Shown: positions 22,901 to 34,210 of the stretch, piece by piece
How positions within the stretch are numbered: the first letter of the stretch is position 1
Layout: every line of letters starts with the position of its first letter
Source of the DNA: Elmis aenea
Taxonomy: Eukaryota; Arthropoda; Insecta; Coleoptera; Elmidae
Length of the DNA stretch: 64,000 nucleotides
Direction: 5' to 3'
Assembly (NCBI GenBank): GCA_947652605.1
Contig: OX393576.1
Location: 12,488,575 to 12,552,574, forward strand
The notes under the pieces: model-generated
The model's database searches: none
What the model saw: only the letters and a program-made list of their open reading frames with translations
What the model was told of the DNA's origin: nothing
Translations under genes and position numbers: made by a program

Positions 22901-25900
22901 TTTGTTTTGCAATACTTAAGAAACACCCTGTATATAAAGAATTCTGTGTAGAATTATGCATCGTATCACACAGCTATAAGTACAAAAAACCTTGCATTTC
23001 TGTTGTTTCCATCTAATAATGGACTAATTTGGCCATTATTAAATGTAATGTTACTAATTCGTTCATGTAATTACTTACATCAATTTGATTCACATAAAAG
23101 TATCACAAGAATTATTAATAGGATGAAGGCACTTGTCGTGAAGTCTTTTGCAGTATTGTATTACATTCGTTGGATAATTTTTAATGTTTTTTTTTTGTGT
23201 AGAGAATTTAAACGTTAAGTATTTTTTGCACTAGAATTCGTCATACCTACATTAAATTTACTAATTGTTAAAAACTTCCTTTTCTATTTCGATTATTTAG
23301 CAATCAGTCTGAAATTTATTGATCCGTGAATCAAATTGTTATTAACAATAAATGTGCAATAAGTATTTAGCATTGTTATGTAACATAAATAGGCGAAATC
23401 TGAAGAAAACAATAGTTTTGAATAACGACTGTACCTAGAAAATGTTCATTTTTTTTAAGTGATTCATTTTAAAGGTTTATTAAACTAATCAGTTATCTAC
23501 ACCAGTTTCGAGACTCTCGTCTCTGACGTCAGTAGGTTATTTTCTTTGAAATGGTTGTCGAAATTACGTTTTTAGTATGATATTCACGACTCTGGGAGGT
23601 GCAGTCTGCCCATTATAATTTCGTAGCGAATTATCAAAGTAAGTTTACCGTTTTTTTGATCATCATCGCGACCAACGAGGCCGAATGTAAGGTTTTTTGA
23701 CCCTGATGTAAATGAGTAATGCCGCCCATATCTACATCGCCGTAAAATATGGACTGCTTTCATTCATTTTGAACGTAGTTTGATTATTATGTCTAAATGT
23801 TACGCAATGTATTTTGTTTTTGTCAAATAACGCGTCACCTTTGCTGTTATTTGTAGCTAAGAATGAACTTCATGAATTCGATAGCGTTATCTTACTTAAA
23901 ATAATTATTTAAGGAGTCCATTGTGTCAAACTTGCTGCGATTTGCAGATTTTTTTTGTGTTTTTGATGTCTTACACTGGTCCAGCCAAGACGAATTATTC
24001 GATATCTCTATTATTAGTAGAGGTAAAAATTTCTGTACAAAAATTGTTTGTAATTACTAGCTGCATAACATACATTATTTTCGTACTATACCGAGTGTTA
24101 AGTTATCGCAAACCAACACGTAACTTGATTATTTAAAATGAGACTCCCAATATATTTGTCTTTTTTAGATTCTAATCAGCTTTTCTTTCAAAAATTTATG
24201 AGGTGCTTGGCATCTAAAATCAATTGTTTTTGAGTAATTTTCGTTTTTCTGAAAATATTGACTCTGAAAAAGTTTTATACTTTAAAACTTGATAGTACCA
24301 GAGCAATGTTTTTGGAATTTTAATTGACAATGTTCTAGTGGTTTCTGACCAGTTAAAACTTTTAAAATAATTCACAGGGTCTTCCTTATTTTGAGTCCAT
24401 TAAGCTAAACTTTAAACACGAATATGTTTATTATTTTAAATTGAATACTCTTTATATTTTTGTATTTCTTTAAAGATAATTTCATTCTTTTAAAATTATT
24501 TTACATGTTCTATATGTAAAATTCATATTTGTTAAGTGTTTATTGATGATAGATATTTAATTTTTTAATTTATAAAAGTACACTTAAGAATTTTTTAAAT
24601 CCGGTCCGAAGTGTTATTTTCGTGTTTTAGGTCTACAAAGGCAATATTTTAATCAGTTGAGTTTCATCTTTATTTTTTCGCTTGATTTTTTTTTTCCCCT
24701 AGTGTGTAACAATAATTTTTTCTCTAATCAGGATGAATTTGTCATATTCATACTCAACACACAGAAAAATGTAGTGACTAACCCTAGATCACTTTTTGTA
24801 TTGTAGTTTTAGGTTGGAGTTATTCCTTTTCGATAAAAAGAAAATGTAGTAAATGTGCTATGAATAAACCAGAGTTAATTTAACTCGTTCAGCCCAGCAA
24901 AAGGTCTTAATGCATAAAATGCGTCAAATTGAGTCGTTAAAGACAAGTTTCCTTGAAATTGGTAATTAAACGAAAATAAATTTTATTTTAAGTAGCCTTA
25001 ACAAGAAAATTACCTAACAACAAGAAAAATTTAACTTAGTGTCACTATTTACAAAAAATGTTATATAATTTTTAAACTTTTGTTATTCAGTTGTTTAGCC
25101 CAAAGACTTTTTTAAAACGTACCTACATCAGGCTGTGTTAAATCATTTCTGCTTTCCAATGCCAACTAATGGTTAGTGTCTTAGCTTCGATTTAAATATA
25201 TGTTAATGTAAATAATGATGAAACTGAAAATAATTATATATTTAGTACCCAACCTATTTCGGGCACCAACCGAAAGGCTTTGGCGACCTACAAAAAGACA
25301 TTACGATTCACATTGCTTCACGACCGCTGTTATAGACCCTCAAAAACTTTCAAGGTCTCATTTTTTAGCGAAAATGAGAAGCGCATCAATTTTTAAATAC
25401 TGCAGGCGTGCGAGACAGATAGTATAAAGGTTTTTTTTTCAAAATTGGAATAATGTAATTACGTATTAAAGTCTTTATTTCTAGTTGTGTTGTTGTTACA
25501 GTCAATACAAATTTCGTCCATGAAATATAATCACATTATATCAAAATGCAATGAACTTTATAATAATGATAAAAAAAGGCGTATTTTAATTTGAACTTCT
25601 GTTAATTCTGAAGTTTGATATTCAAATTTCGCTGTAATCAATACTTTACAAAATTCTCGTATCCTATCAGTTAAATAGGACGTGTTTTTATCTTTTTAGG
25701 GGAATTTTGAGAGAAAAAATCCAAAATTAGTTAACTTCTTTGCCTTAATGAGCTAATAGGAATATGTTGTGGATTTGAAAGTTGGAATAAACTACTTCAT
25801 TTAGCTTTAACAACTTAAAAAAATCGCCACAAATTCTCATTTAGCCAAACAAGCTAGATTTTGACGTTACTGTCCCAAAAAAAAGATCAATTTTCAAAAT

Positions 25901-28900
25901 GTGTACATGACCGAAAAGATGAGGAATTGACTGTCTGATTTTGGCTTCAAATGTTTAATAAAAATAAATCTAATAAAACCTTTTTCAATCAAAATTTCGA
26001 ACAAATTTTTATGCCATTTTGTGCTTCTTTTCTTTGCGTTTAAATAATACAAAAGATTTGTTGTGCTTATTGGTAAAAACAAGCTGGATAATCGAGTTAG
26101 TAATGATGTTTCGAACATCTTGTGTGTTGTATATTATGTTAGTTTAACACGATTCTTGTGATGCTTTTATCTAAACGTCTGATATGATTCCATTATTTTT
26201 TTCTTTTTTAACGTTAGCTTTCTTTGAAACAAATTGGGGAAAGTATACATTTACGGACGTCGCTTTGAATCCAAAAATGTTTCCCTGTGATGTATTTTGA
26301 AAAAAGTAACAGTTCTGTGTTGCCTTACATACCCCCTAAACACTAGCCAAATCTACAAATAATCTAATAGTGAGAAATGTGTGATTAATAATTTCGAAAT
26401 AGTTAATGTAACATAACTTCATGATGTGATCAGATTTGCGTTATTAAAGTGCGTTAATCGTTTTAATTAACGATTCTCTGCTTTATTGTTTTATGACGAT
26501 AATATTATGTGTCATCAAGCATTTCAAGATTCCATTATAGTAAATTGTTGCACATGTGTCTACCCATGTACAATCAAAGCTTTGAAGTGGACGTTTGACT
26601 GTTTCTTGATAAATAGATAGTTGCGTACCATCCTAATTTTTTATTGTCGTGTTTGTGATTATACGAAAAATTGACTGTTCATTGGATGATCGTTTCAGTG
26701 TCGCATGTTTCCTCCTAATCGTTATTACTTATTAAATAGAAATGTTAGGATATTGTGTTCATAGAATCACAGCAAAACGTAGCAAGTTTTGTTTCTAAAT
26801 GCAGTATTTGTGCCTTTAGTTAAAATATGCACATTTTGTGGTCGTTTTTCAAAATTTCGCGAACTCAAAAAGTCGTCGTTTCGTTTTTCTTGCGAAATCT
26901 AAATCCATTTAATAAAATACAGGTTTTTTAATTTTTTTAAAGCAGTTTAGTATGATAATAAAAAATGTTTGCAGTAATAAAAAGTTTATAAATTCTTTCT
27001 GAAATTTAATTCCTTTAAAAAATAGTTTCTACAGCCAATGGCGTAGGCATAATGCTTCCATGAGGGGGAGGGGTTATTAAACGCAAAAAGAGTGAGGACC
27101 TATTTTTTTACGTCACCGCTCTCTTTTTAAGTTTTTTAGTAGCAGGATGTTTGATGGTTTCATCATGGGGGGTTAATAAACGGTAAAAAAAAAACGGGAG
27201 GCCTTTTTTTAGCAGCACAAAATTTACAGTTCTCCAGCTCTATTACGACTTATTGCGAACCTATGGGAGGGTTCTTACCCCCCTCCCCTGCCTAAGCCAC
27301 TGTACAGCATTTTCTTCTTGTTTCATAAATTCGCACTAACTAAATTATGGAGGTGCGTTTTTAATATTTTTTTTTTGCCAAATTAAATATCGCGATAAAT
27401 CAGGGAAAATTTTACTGGTAAAAGTGTCGTGTTTGATTATTTTTTTTTGCAGTTGAACCTGTTGGCAAGTTGATCTTTCATTAACTTTGTGTTAATTTCT
27501 TGGTGTTTTGAGGTTTTTTTTTTATCATATTGCATACAACTAATTTTAATACCTTTTTTTCGCGAATAATCAGTGGTAGAATTTTTCTCCAATATATCTC
27601 GATTGTTTTCTGTTGTATTTTTTTTTAATTCTAAAATACAGGGTGTTTCTTAAATATTGCGAAAAAATTTCGGGAGATGATTCCTTATCAAAAATTAAGC
27701 GGGGTCTTTTATACAATTTTTTTTCCCCTAGACCTCTCCTTTCGGATTTACACCCCCCTAAAGGGGAGCAGTAAAATTAGGTTTTTATTTTATTTCTCAA
27801 ATTCGGATAAATGTGGAAGAATGATATTTGGTAGATGTTTTATACTTATTAAAAGATTTCCCATAGTAATATTTTCAATTATCTCCCACCTTCACAGAGG
27901 GCTGAAAAGTGCGACCCCTGTTTATTTTTTTTATCAGAACTTTTTGCTGTATTAAAATTTTCATTTCAAAAGCTTGATTTGTTTACAAACTTTTTTTTAT
28001 TCCTTAGTTTTTCTTGTAATACCTAAATTTTTACTCTAAAACTGTAGGTATTGCGAGAAAAACTAAGGAACAAAAAAAGTTTCTAAATAAATCAAGCTTT
28101 TGAAATGAAATTTTTAATTGCAAAATTTTAATCCAGCAAAAAGTTTTAAAAAAACAACAGGGGTCGCACTTTTCAGCCCTCTAAGGTGGGAGATAATTGA
28201 AAATATTACTATGGGAAACCTTTGAGAAATAAAATAAAAACCTAATTTTACCGCACCCTTTGGGGGGGGGGTAACTCTGAAAGGAGACGTGAAAAAAAAA
28301 TTATATGAAAGACCCCCCTTAATTTTCGATAAGGAATCAACTCCCGAATTTTTTCGCAATATTTAAGAAACACCCTGTATATCACGAAAATTAATCCACG
28401 GTTTTCCCCTATTTTTCGGCCTTTCTGGTTTTTTTTTCTTTGTTACTTATATTTAAGGCTAATGTGTTGCAGTGATATTAGGTTTGTGTGTAAGTGTAGC
28501 TTAGGGTATTTTTTTGCACCATTAGATGTTTGAAATTTTATATTAATGTGGGTTTTGTTTTACAGCGCTTGGAGCCGCATATGGAACAGCGAAATCAGGC
28601 ACGGGTATAGCAGCTATGTCGGTGATGCGGCCGGAACTTATAATGAAATCTATCATCCCCGTTGTCATGGCGGGTATCATTGCCATTTATGGGCTTGTAG
28701 TAGCTGTACTTATCGCAGGTGGTCTTGAAGAACCCAATAAATACTCCCTCTACAGGTAAATGAATAGAAGCTAAGTTTCGAAACGGGGAACATTTTGTTA
28801 TTGTAAAATTTAACTAATGCGTGGAATCGTATAGAATGGTTTAAAAAAATTATACAGTCTGTATTTCGGGTATTTTTAAGTTGTGGAGTGCGAGGATCGA

Positions 28901-31202
28901 AGACATCTCAAAATTTAAGGAAAATAACTAAAAATTTAGATTCTAAAATAGCATTGTTATGTGAGAAAAGGGTAATTTTTGAAGTAAAATTTGCAAAATT
29001 AGCAATTTTTTGTAGCTATTTTGTGCAATTCAAGAAAATTTGCCGTTACTGTGCCACAGAAAATTTAATGTATAGAATTTTGATACCTAAGTAATCCTCC
29101 CAGTTTGATAAGGCTTACGTAATTATTTGTACTAAAACAGATTTTAGCTATTTACTCGGAATATTTGCTTCTCCATTTTTATCCTGCAGCTTGTAAAAGG
29201 ATTAGTTTTGAGGCTACGGTTGATGCAGTAAAGTTGTGATACGAGTATTGATTAAACTCTAGCATTGTTGGTTTGATGATTATTAAACCAATATTTTGTC
29301 ATGAGTGAAAGATTTACCATTTTTATCTTGTATCATAAAAGCCAGCACATAAGTTGTGCTTTAAAGATATTTCATTAGCATTAACATTTAAGCTGATAAA
29401 ACTTATGTAGTGCACAAAAAATGGTTTCAAATGACAAAGATTTTTGAGAGATGAAGTTCTGGGTGTTTCAAAGAATTGTCTCGTTTTTATTAACCGAAAA
29501 TTATTTTAAAATGTTAAGCATTGGTATTTGTTTATCCATCTGTGTGCATGTAAACGATATATTTTGAGAACTGCTTGAGCTACGACCAAATTTGTAGAAT
29601 TGCCTTAAGATTTGTTAGACAGCTCTTCGTGGGGTATTCACTTGATGGCTCAGACGCAAAAGACCTCATAATTATTGTAGTTTCATAAACTTTGAAAATA
29701 CAACACCAGTAATGGTTTTTTTACAATCTTTGATAATAAATATGGACATTTTATTTTGAGTATAAAATTGGTTTTGATGTAGATATTTATTTTATGTGTG
29801 AAAATTAATATAATTAACACTCATATGCAAAGGAAAATACAAAATAATTTTCATATTACAGATTTGTGTGGTAGAATGTATCGATTTTGTCCTTGCCCCC
29901 TGTTATTTGTTGACTCAATTTTTTTGCCAGAACTGTTAAGTATATTAGCACAATAATTTTGTGTGATACACTAAATGTTAAAATAAATAATTTGTGGGCT
30001 GCTATAACAAACGTGGTAACAGTAAAAACTTATATTAATTATAGTATTTCATAGAAAAAAGGCGTAAGCTAAATAAAATAATTAATAATAAAGTAATAAC
30101 ATTGTTACGGATGAAGAGACTAGAGTTTGCAACTAGTTTAGCATTTCTGCAAGAGATGCTTTTAAGAATAGTTATTTATGTATCAAGGCCAAAACGTGTA
30201 ACTTTTTCGACCGCGTCTGGTTTGCTGGCTGAGACGTAGTCGAAGCCAGCAAACAGGCAAGGACGAAAAAGTACGTTTTGGCCGAGGTGCATATTAAATT
30301 TTTTGTGTGATCGAATTAAAAACAATTTAAATTTTTTGTATTTTTTAAAAATATGCGTTAGAAACTACGTGACATTCTGTCACTGACAGATGACGGTGTA
30401 TGCTGTTAGCGGTGGAAACGTACTTGCATAATTCTGTACATAATTTAAATAACCTTTTTTTGTGCGATTGTAATGTTTTATCCATAAATTTAAACATTGA
30501 TTAATTATTAATTACATAACGTAGAACATACGTAAATCAACACTAATTTTTTATTCAGTATTCAGTAACAGTATCAACACGAAAATATTAGGTTATAAAC
30601 TACCTGACAGTTAACAACCTAAAGACCTCTACGTCACTACCCTTAGCTGGGAAGCCATAATCTCAGAGGACTTATATTCAGACACGCACATGCGCTTTCC
30701 GTTCTGGCTAATGCAAATGATCTTTTTCGTACGCTGTAGCGGTCGTTGCTTAGGATAGGGCCTGAAATGCAGTACTTTATGGTTGCTAACGCGTCCGTCA
30801 AACAACTGTTTCTAGTACGATCGCACAAAAAATAATTTATAATAAAGTAATATCATTGGTACTGATAAAGAGGCTAGAGTTTTGAAACTAGCTCAGCATT
30901 TCTACAAGAGATGCTTTTAAAATTGCAAAATTTGTTTATATTAATAATTTATAATTGGTCGATTGTGTCTAAGTGTTTTTTTTGTTTGTTTTTGCAGAGG
31001 GTTTATACATCTGGGAGCAGGTTTGGCTGTAGGATTTTCAGGTCTAGCAGCAGGTTTTGCGATTGGTATAGTAGGTGACGCCGGTGTACGTGGTACAGCT
31101 CAACAGCCACGTTTATTCGTGGGTATGATCCTTATCCTTATCTTCGCTGAAGTCTTGGGTCTTTATGGTCTTATCGTAGCTATCTACCTCTACACTAAAT
31201 AA
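19991..31202 (+). CDS. Vha16: V-ATPase 16-kDa proteolipid, c subunit (3 exons)
   Basis: Exons 19991-20069, 28566-28755 and 30998-31202, in phase, give 157 residues, the usual size for subunit c. The protein forms the proton-carrying c-ring of the membrane V0 sector and acidifies endosomes, lysosomes and apical membranes. It has four hydrophobic helices. The start reads [20 protein letters not shown], helix 1-2 contains [11 protein letters not shown], and the last helix ends [19 protein letters not shown], where Glu141 is the essential proton-binding carboxylate. The exon 1-2 junction falls after the first base of an Ala codon, and the exon 2-3 junction within Arg of LYRGF. The 8.5-kb intron 1 contains a Helitron and several MITEs; the 2.2-kb intron 2 contains an imperfect ~80-bp direct repeat. 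Paralogues of this gene exist in flies, so exact orthology within the subfamily is not settled. Confidence 0.96.
21669..21928 (+). mobile_element. Non-autonomous Helitron, 260 bp
   Basis: Starts TCTATATATATAAAAG right after an A and ends in CTAG right before a T, the expected A/T insertion context without target duplication. A GC hairpin (CCCGTGCAACGCCGGG) sits ~9 nt before the 3' end, as in Helitrons. It lies in V-ATPase c intron 1. GC content is far above the surroundings. Confidence 0.85.
22506..22930. mobile_element. CAGGGTGTTTCTTAA MITE, copy 1
   Basis: TA-flanked; ends CAGGGTGTTTCTTAAGTATT and AATACTTAAGAAACACCCTG. The inverted arms are about 110 bp. Located in V-ATPase c intron 1. The opposing ORFs at 22654 and 22667 are within it. 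Confidence 0.9.
22931..27035. other. Interior of V-ATPase c intron 1
   Basis: AT-rich intronic sequence. Several 60-75-codon ORFs occur on both strands, but none has a recognisable motif. No RNA gene or clear repeat was seen. Confidence 0.5.
27036..27302. mobile_element. MITE with CAATGGCGTAGGCA ends and TACAGC duplication
   Basis: The termini CAATGGCGTAGGCA and TGCCTAAGCCACTG are inverted with two mismatches. G-rich and C-rich runs lie next to them. A 6-bp direct repeat TACAGC flanks the element at 27030-27035 and 27303-27308. Related by its terminus to the element at 1817-2137. Confidence 0.75.
27639..28377. mobile_element. CAGGGTGTTTCTTAA foldback, copy 2 (739 bp)
   Basis: Same family ends as copy 1, TA-flanked, but the arms are much longer (~340 bp). 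They meet near 28000 around AAACTGTAGG and GAAAAACTAAGGAA. Located in V-ATPase c intron 1, about 190 bp before exon 2. Confidence 0.88.
28756..30997. other. V-ATPase c intron 2 with two diverged direct repeats
   Basis: An ~80-bp block starting AATAAAGTAATAACATTG near 30087 recurs near 30838 at roughly 80% identity (shared CTAGAGTTT, CATTTCT and AAGAGATGCTTTTAA). The first copy runs straight into an inverted repeat at about 30186-30290, with GGCCAAAACGT and ACGTTTTGGCC at its ends. Confidence 0.6.
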
Positions 31203-31620
31203 GTTATTAAAATTTATTTTAAATTCATTCACCCATCCCGCGTCCCCCACTTGTCCCTACAGTTCCTTCTCAGTGCGTTCTGTATTATCATCATAAGTAT
31301 CATGTATATTCGGTGTTTTTCAAGATTAAAGACAGACGCAAATCCTTTTATCATTTTAATTGTAAATGATTGTATAAAATTAGTAGCTTTTTTGAAATTG
31401 ACTGGCGTGTAGTTTAGAAAACGCCGTGTCGATAGTATTATTTAGTCTTTAAGGATACTATCGCTACAATTCTGTGTATAGTCAATTTCACAAAAGTATC
31501 CATTAATTAATTGTATAGTTATACCTGTAGCATATTAGTTTTACTGATTTCAAATTTAGAATATATAACGCTCTATTGAGTGAAATATTTAAATAAACAT
31601 TATAAAGATAGCACAATTAT
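31203..31620 (+). other. Probable V-ATPase c 3' UTR with stem-loop and poly(A) signal
   Basis: AATAAA at 31592-31597 is the best poly(A) signal. About 220 nt after the stop (near 31425-31460) CGATAGTAT and ATACTATCG can pair across a ~16-nt loop. A second AATAAA at 32402 could serve a longer form. Confidence 0.45.
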
Positions 31621-32740
31621 TTTTTAATTCGCGAGATTCAAAATCTTCATTTTAATTTACGATTAGTTAGGGCGTAAAGTCGTTGCGGGTTAAAAAATCC
31701 AATGCAGCTGTATTGAACATCGTAGCTTTTAACCCGCGTTTCTTTTGTTGTTTTTTTTGCATATTTTGTCGTACATATCATGCTTCAGTTGTTAAATATC
31801 GTGTTTTATTTAGTCATTGTTGTAGATAAGCTGTAATTCGATTAAAAACTGCTCACATCTTAGAACGTTGCCAGTTTGTACTAGGTTTTTCGCGTTATCC
31901 TTCCATTTTGATTGAAAAGTATTTTGACAGATGTGAAATCTTAAGGATTTGTTGTAAATATGACAACATAAATGTATGTATTGATGGTTTTTGGTGTCCA
32001 TAGTTCTACACATAATATGTAATAGCCTTTTTCTGTAGCGCGGCTTGTACGGATGGTTGCGGTAGTGCAGTGGACTTCTTACAGCCGTATGCGGTCTCGT
32101 AAGTCCGTCCTAACCCTATTGCCTCCATCCGTCTCCTAGCATAAGAATGATAATGGTACTTTCCTCTTAAGTTAGATATTAACGAATGCATATGTGTGTA
32201 TAGTGCAATGTGCACGGCTGGCTTGTACGACACGTCCATGTTCGATCTTAACAAACCATGCAACTACATGTACAGATATCTAGGTCTTATATTTCGGTTG
32301 CTCGGATCTTGCTAATCTCGAACACGGCTGTCGTACGTTGAATTATAGTGAAAATATCATAAGAGTTTCTGTTGTAAGGAGGGAACAGCATATTAAGTTG
32401 AAAATAAATGATTTGTACATTCCATTTCAAATTTTTGTTGTTTTGTGAATACATTGTTTCGTCACTTTGCTTTTTGTATTGCTTTAAAACTTACCAATAG
32501 GATAAAGTTTATATTTAAGGGAGTACGAAACTTCGAGTTTACAAAATAATTTACAGTAACAAATGTTGTAGTTAATTATTAGTAATGTAGTTGACATCGA
32601 AATTTTTAATTTGTTCTTGTAGTCAATTTTCCAAAATACAATTTGTTTGTTGTTGATTACTTGTTGTGATGTCTGTTTGCTTATTTTTTTGATTCAACGT
32701 CGTACTATAGTTATATTAAAACAGTTGTAACAAGCAAATA
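31598..32740. other. Region downstream of V-ATPase c
   Basis: No gene is supported. A short inverted repeat, GCGGGTTAAAA with TTTTAACCCGC, spans about 31685-31737. The - strand ORFs at 31810-32263 have no recognisable features. Confidence 0.45.
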
Positions 32741-32742
32741 TA

Positions 32743-33063
32743 CAGGGTGTCCCAGTAAGAACCCTCTAGCCCTCCAAATTTTTAAGACATAGCTTTGGCG
32801 AGTGTGAGGATCACAAGTCATCTTTAAATATTTTGTCAGATAATTGGATATTCAATTTTTTTTTACCATGCTATGTTAATTTCATTCTTTAAAATGGCAC
32901 CCTATCCTTAAATACATTATTTAAAAGCCTTTTAAATTCTCTATCGCATAATATGTTACATAACCATATGTTACAAGATTTTTTTTATTATAGAAGCCAA
33001 AATTTTAAAAAAATGTTTACTCTTTAAATGAAAAAGTTTCTTGGAGAAAAAAGTTAAGTTGTA
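32743..33063. mobile_element. Partial CAGGGTG element, host of a nested insertion
   Basis: Begins TA-CAGGGTGTCCCAGTAAGAA and is interrupted by the foldback at 33064. A degenerate opposite end, CCTGGGACATGCTATG, occurs near 34387-34402, so the original element may have spanned 32743 to about 34400. Confidence 0.5.
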
Positions 33064-34210
33064 CAGGGTGGACCGAATTCGAATGTTTTACGGGGTATCT
33101 CGGTTACCGTAATAGATAGCGAAAATCTGATTTCGGTCTCTTGGGCTATTTTTTTGAGAAAATAACGCCTATGAAATCAGATTTTTCTATCGCTTTCCAT
33201 TTTGGCACTAGACAAAAAATGAAATTTCATCATTTTTGAAAATTTGCTGCAACTTCTTTATTTATAAAATTAAAACAAAATTTTATAGAGGTTTTTTATA
33301 CAGATTTTTTTGCTCAATTTAAAAACAAAAGCATTTTTTTCATAGCCACCTTGACTTTTGAGATATGTAGTAAACTGACATTTTTTTAAATGAAAACCCT
33401 AGTTGGCCATGACTATGTGAAACAGTATTTTTTTAGCTTTTCAAAAATATATAGTTTTATAAATTTTTTGCAAAAAATAACCAAGATATGGCCAATTTTG
33501 TGAAAGCTCGATCATCAAAGTTTGCCATGATTTCGTAAACAAGTGATGTTTGCAATTATTAAACAACTAGACGTCATTGCCAAGTAAATTCTGCAACAAC
33601 CGCTACGTTTTTATCACTTACAAGGTAATATTGTAACATATTAAACTTTTCAAAGAGTTCAAATTTAGCCATGTTCACAATACCGCAATAAACAGTTATA
33701 AAATACAAAAAATACACGGATTTGCTTTAAAAATGAAAAATTTACTTCGAAATGACGTTTACTTGTTTAATAATTGCAAACATCACTTGTTTACGAAATC
33801 ATGGCAAACTTTGATGATCGAATTTTTACAAAATTGGCCATATCTTGGTTATTTTTTGCAAGAAATATATAAAACTACATATTTTTGAAAAGCTAAAAAA
33901 ATACTCTTTCACATAGTCATGACCAACTAGGGTTTCCATTTAAAAAAATTGTTTTTAAATTAAGCAAAAAAATCTGTATAAAACCTCTATAACATTTTTT
34001 TCTAATTTAATAAATAAAGAAGTAACAGCAAATTTTCAAAAACGATTAAATTTCATTTTTCGTCTGTAGTGCCAAAGTGGAATCCGATAGAAAAAATCTG
34101 ATTGCACAGGCGTTATTTTCTTAAACAAATAGCCCAAGAAACCGAAATCAGATTTTCTCTATCTATTACAGTAACCAAGAACCTGTAACATTCGAATTTG
34201 GTTCACCCTG
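33064..34210. mobile_element. Foldback element, 1147 bp
   Basis: TA-flanked; left end CAGGGTGGACCGAATTCGAA and right end TTCGAATTTGGTTCACCCTG. The arms pair almost to the middle. Matching pairs include AATCAGATTTTCTCTATC and CAAGTGATGTTTGCAATTAT with its inverse near 33770. Confidence 0.88.

Noticed and set aside
22654..22951. Opposing ORFs of ~90 codons
   Set aside because: They are inside the CAGGGTGTTTCTTAA MITE; similar ORFs recur at 27677, 28114, 45246 and 51674 in other copies.
32030..32110. tRNA-like segment with GGTAGTGCAGTGG
   Set aside because: It resembles an A box, but no GGTTCGANNCC B box or cloverleaf follows.
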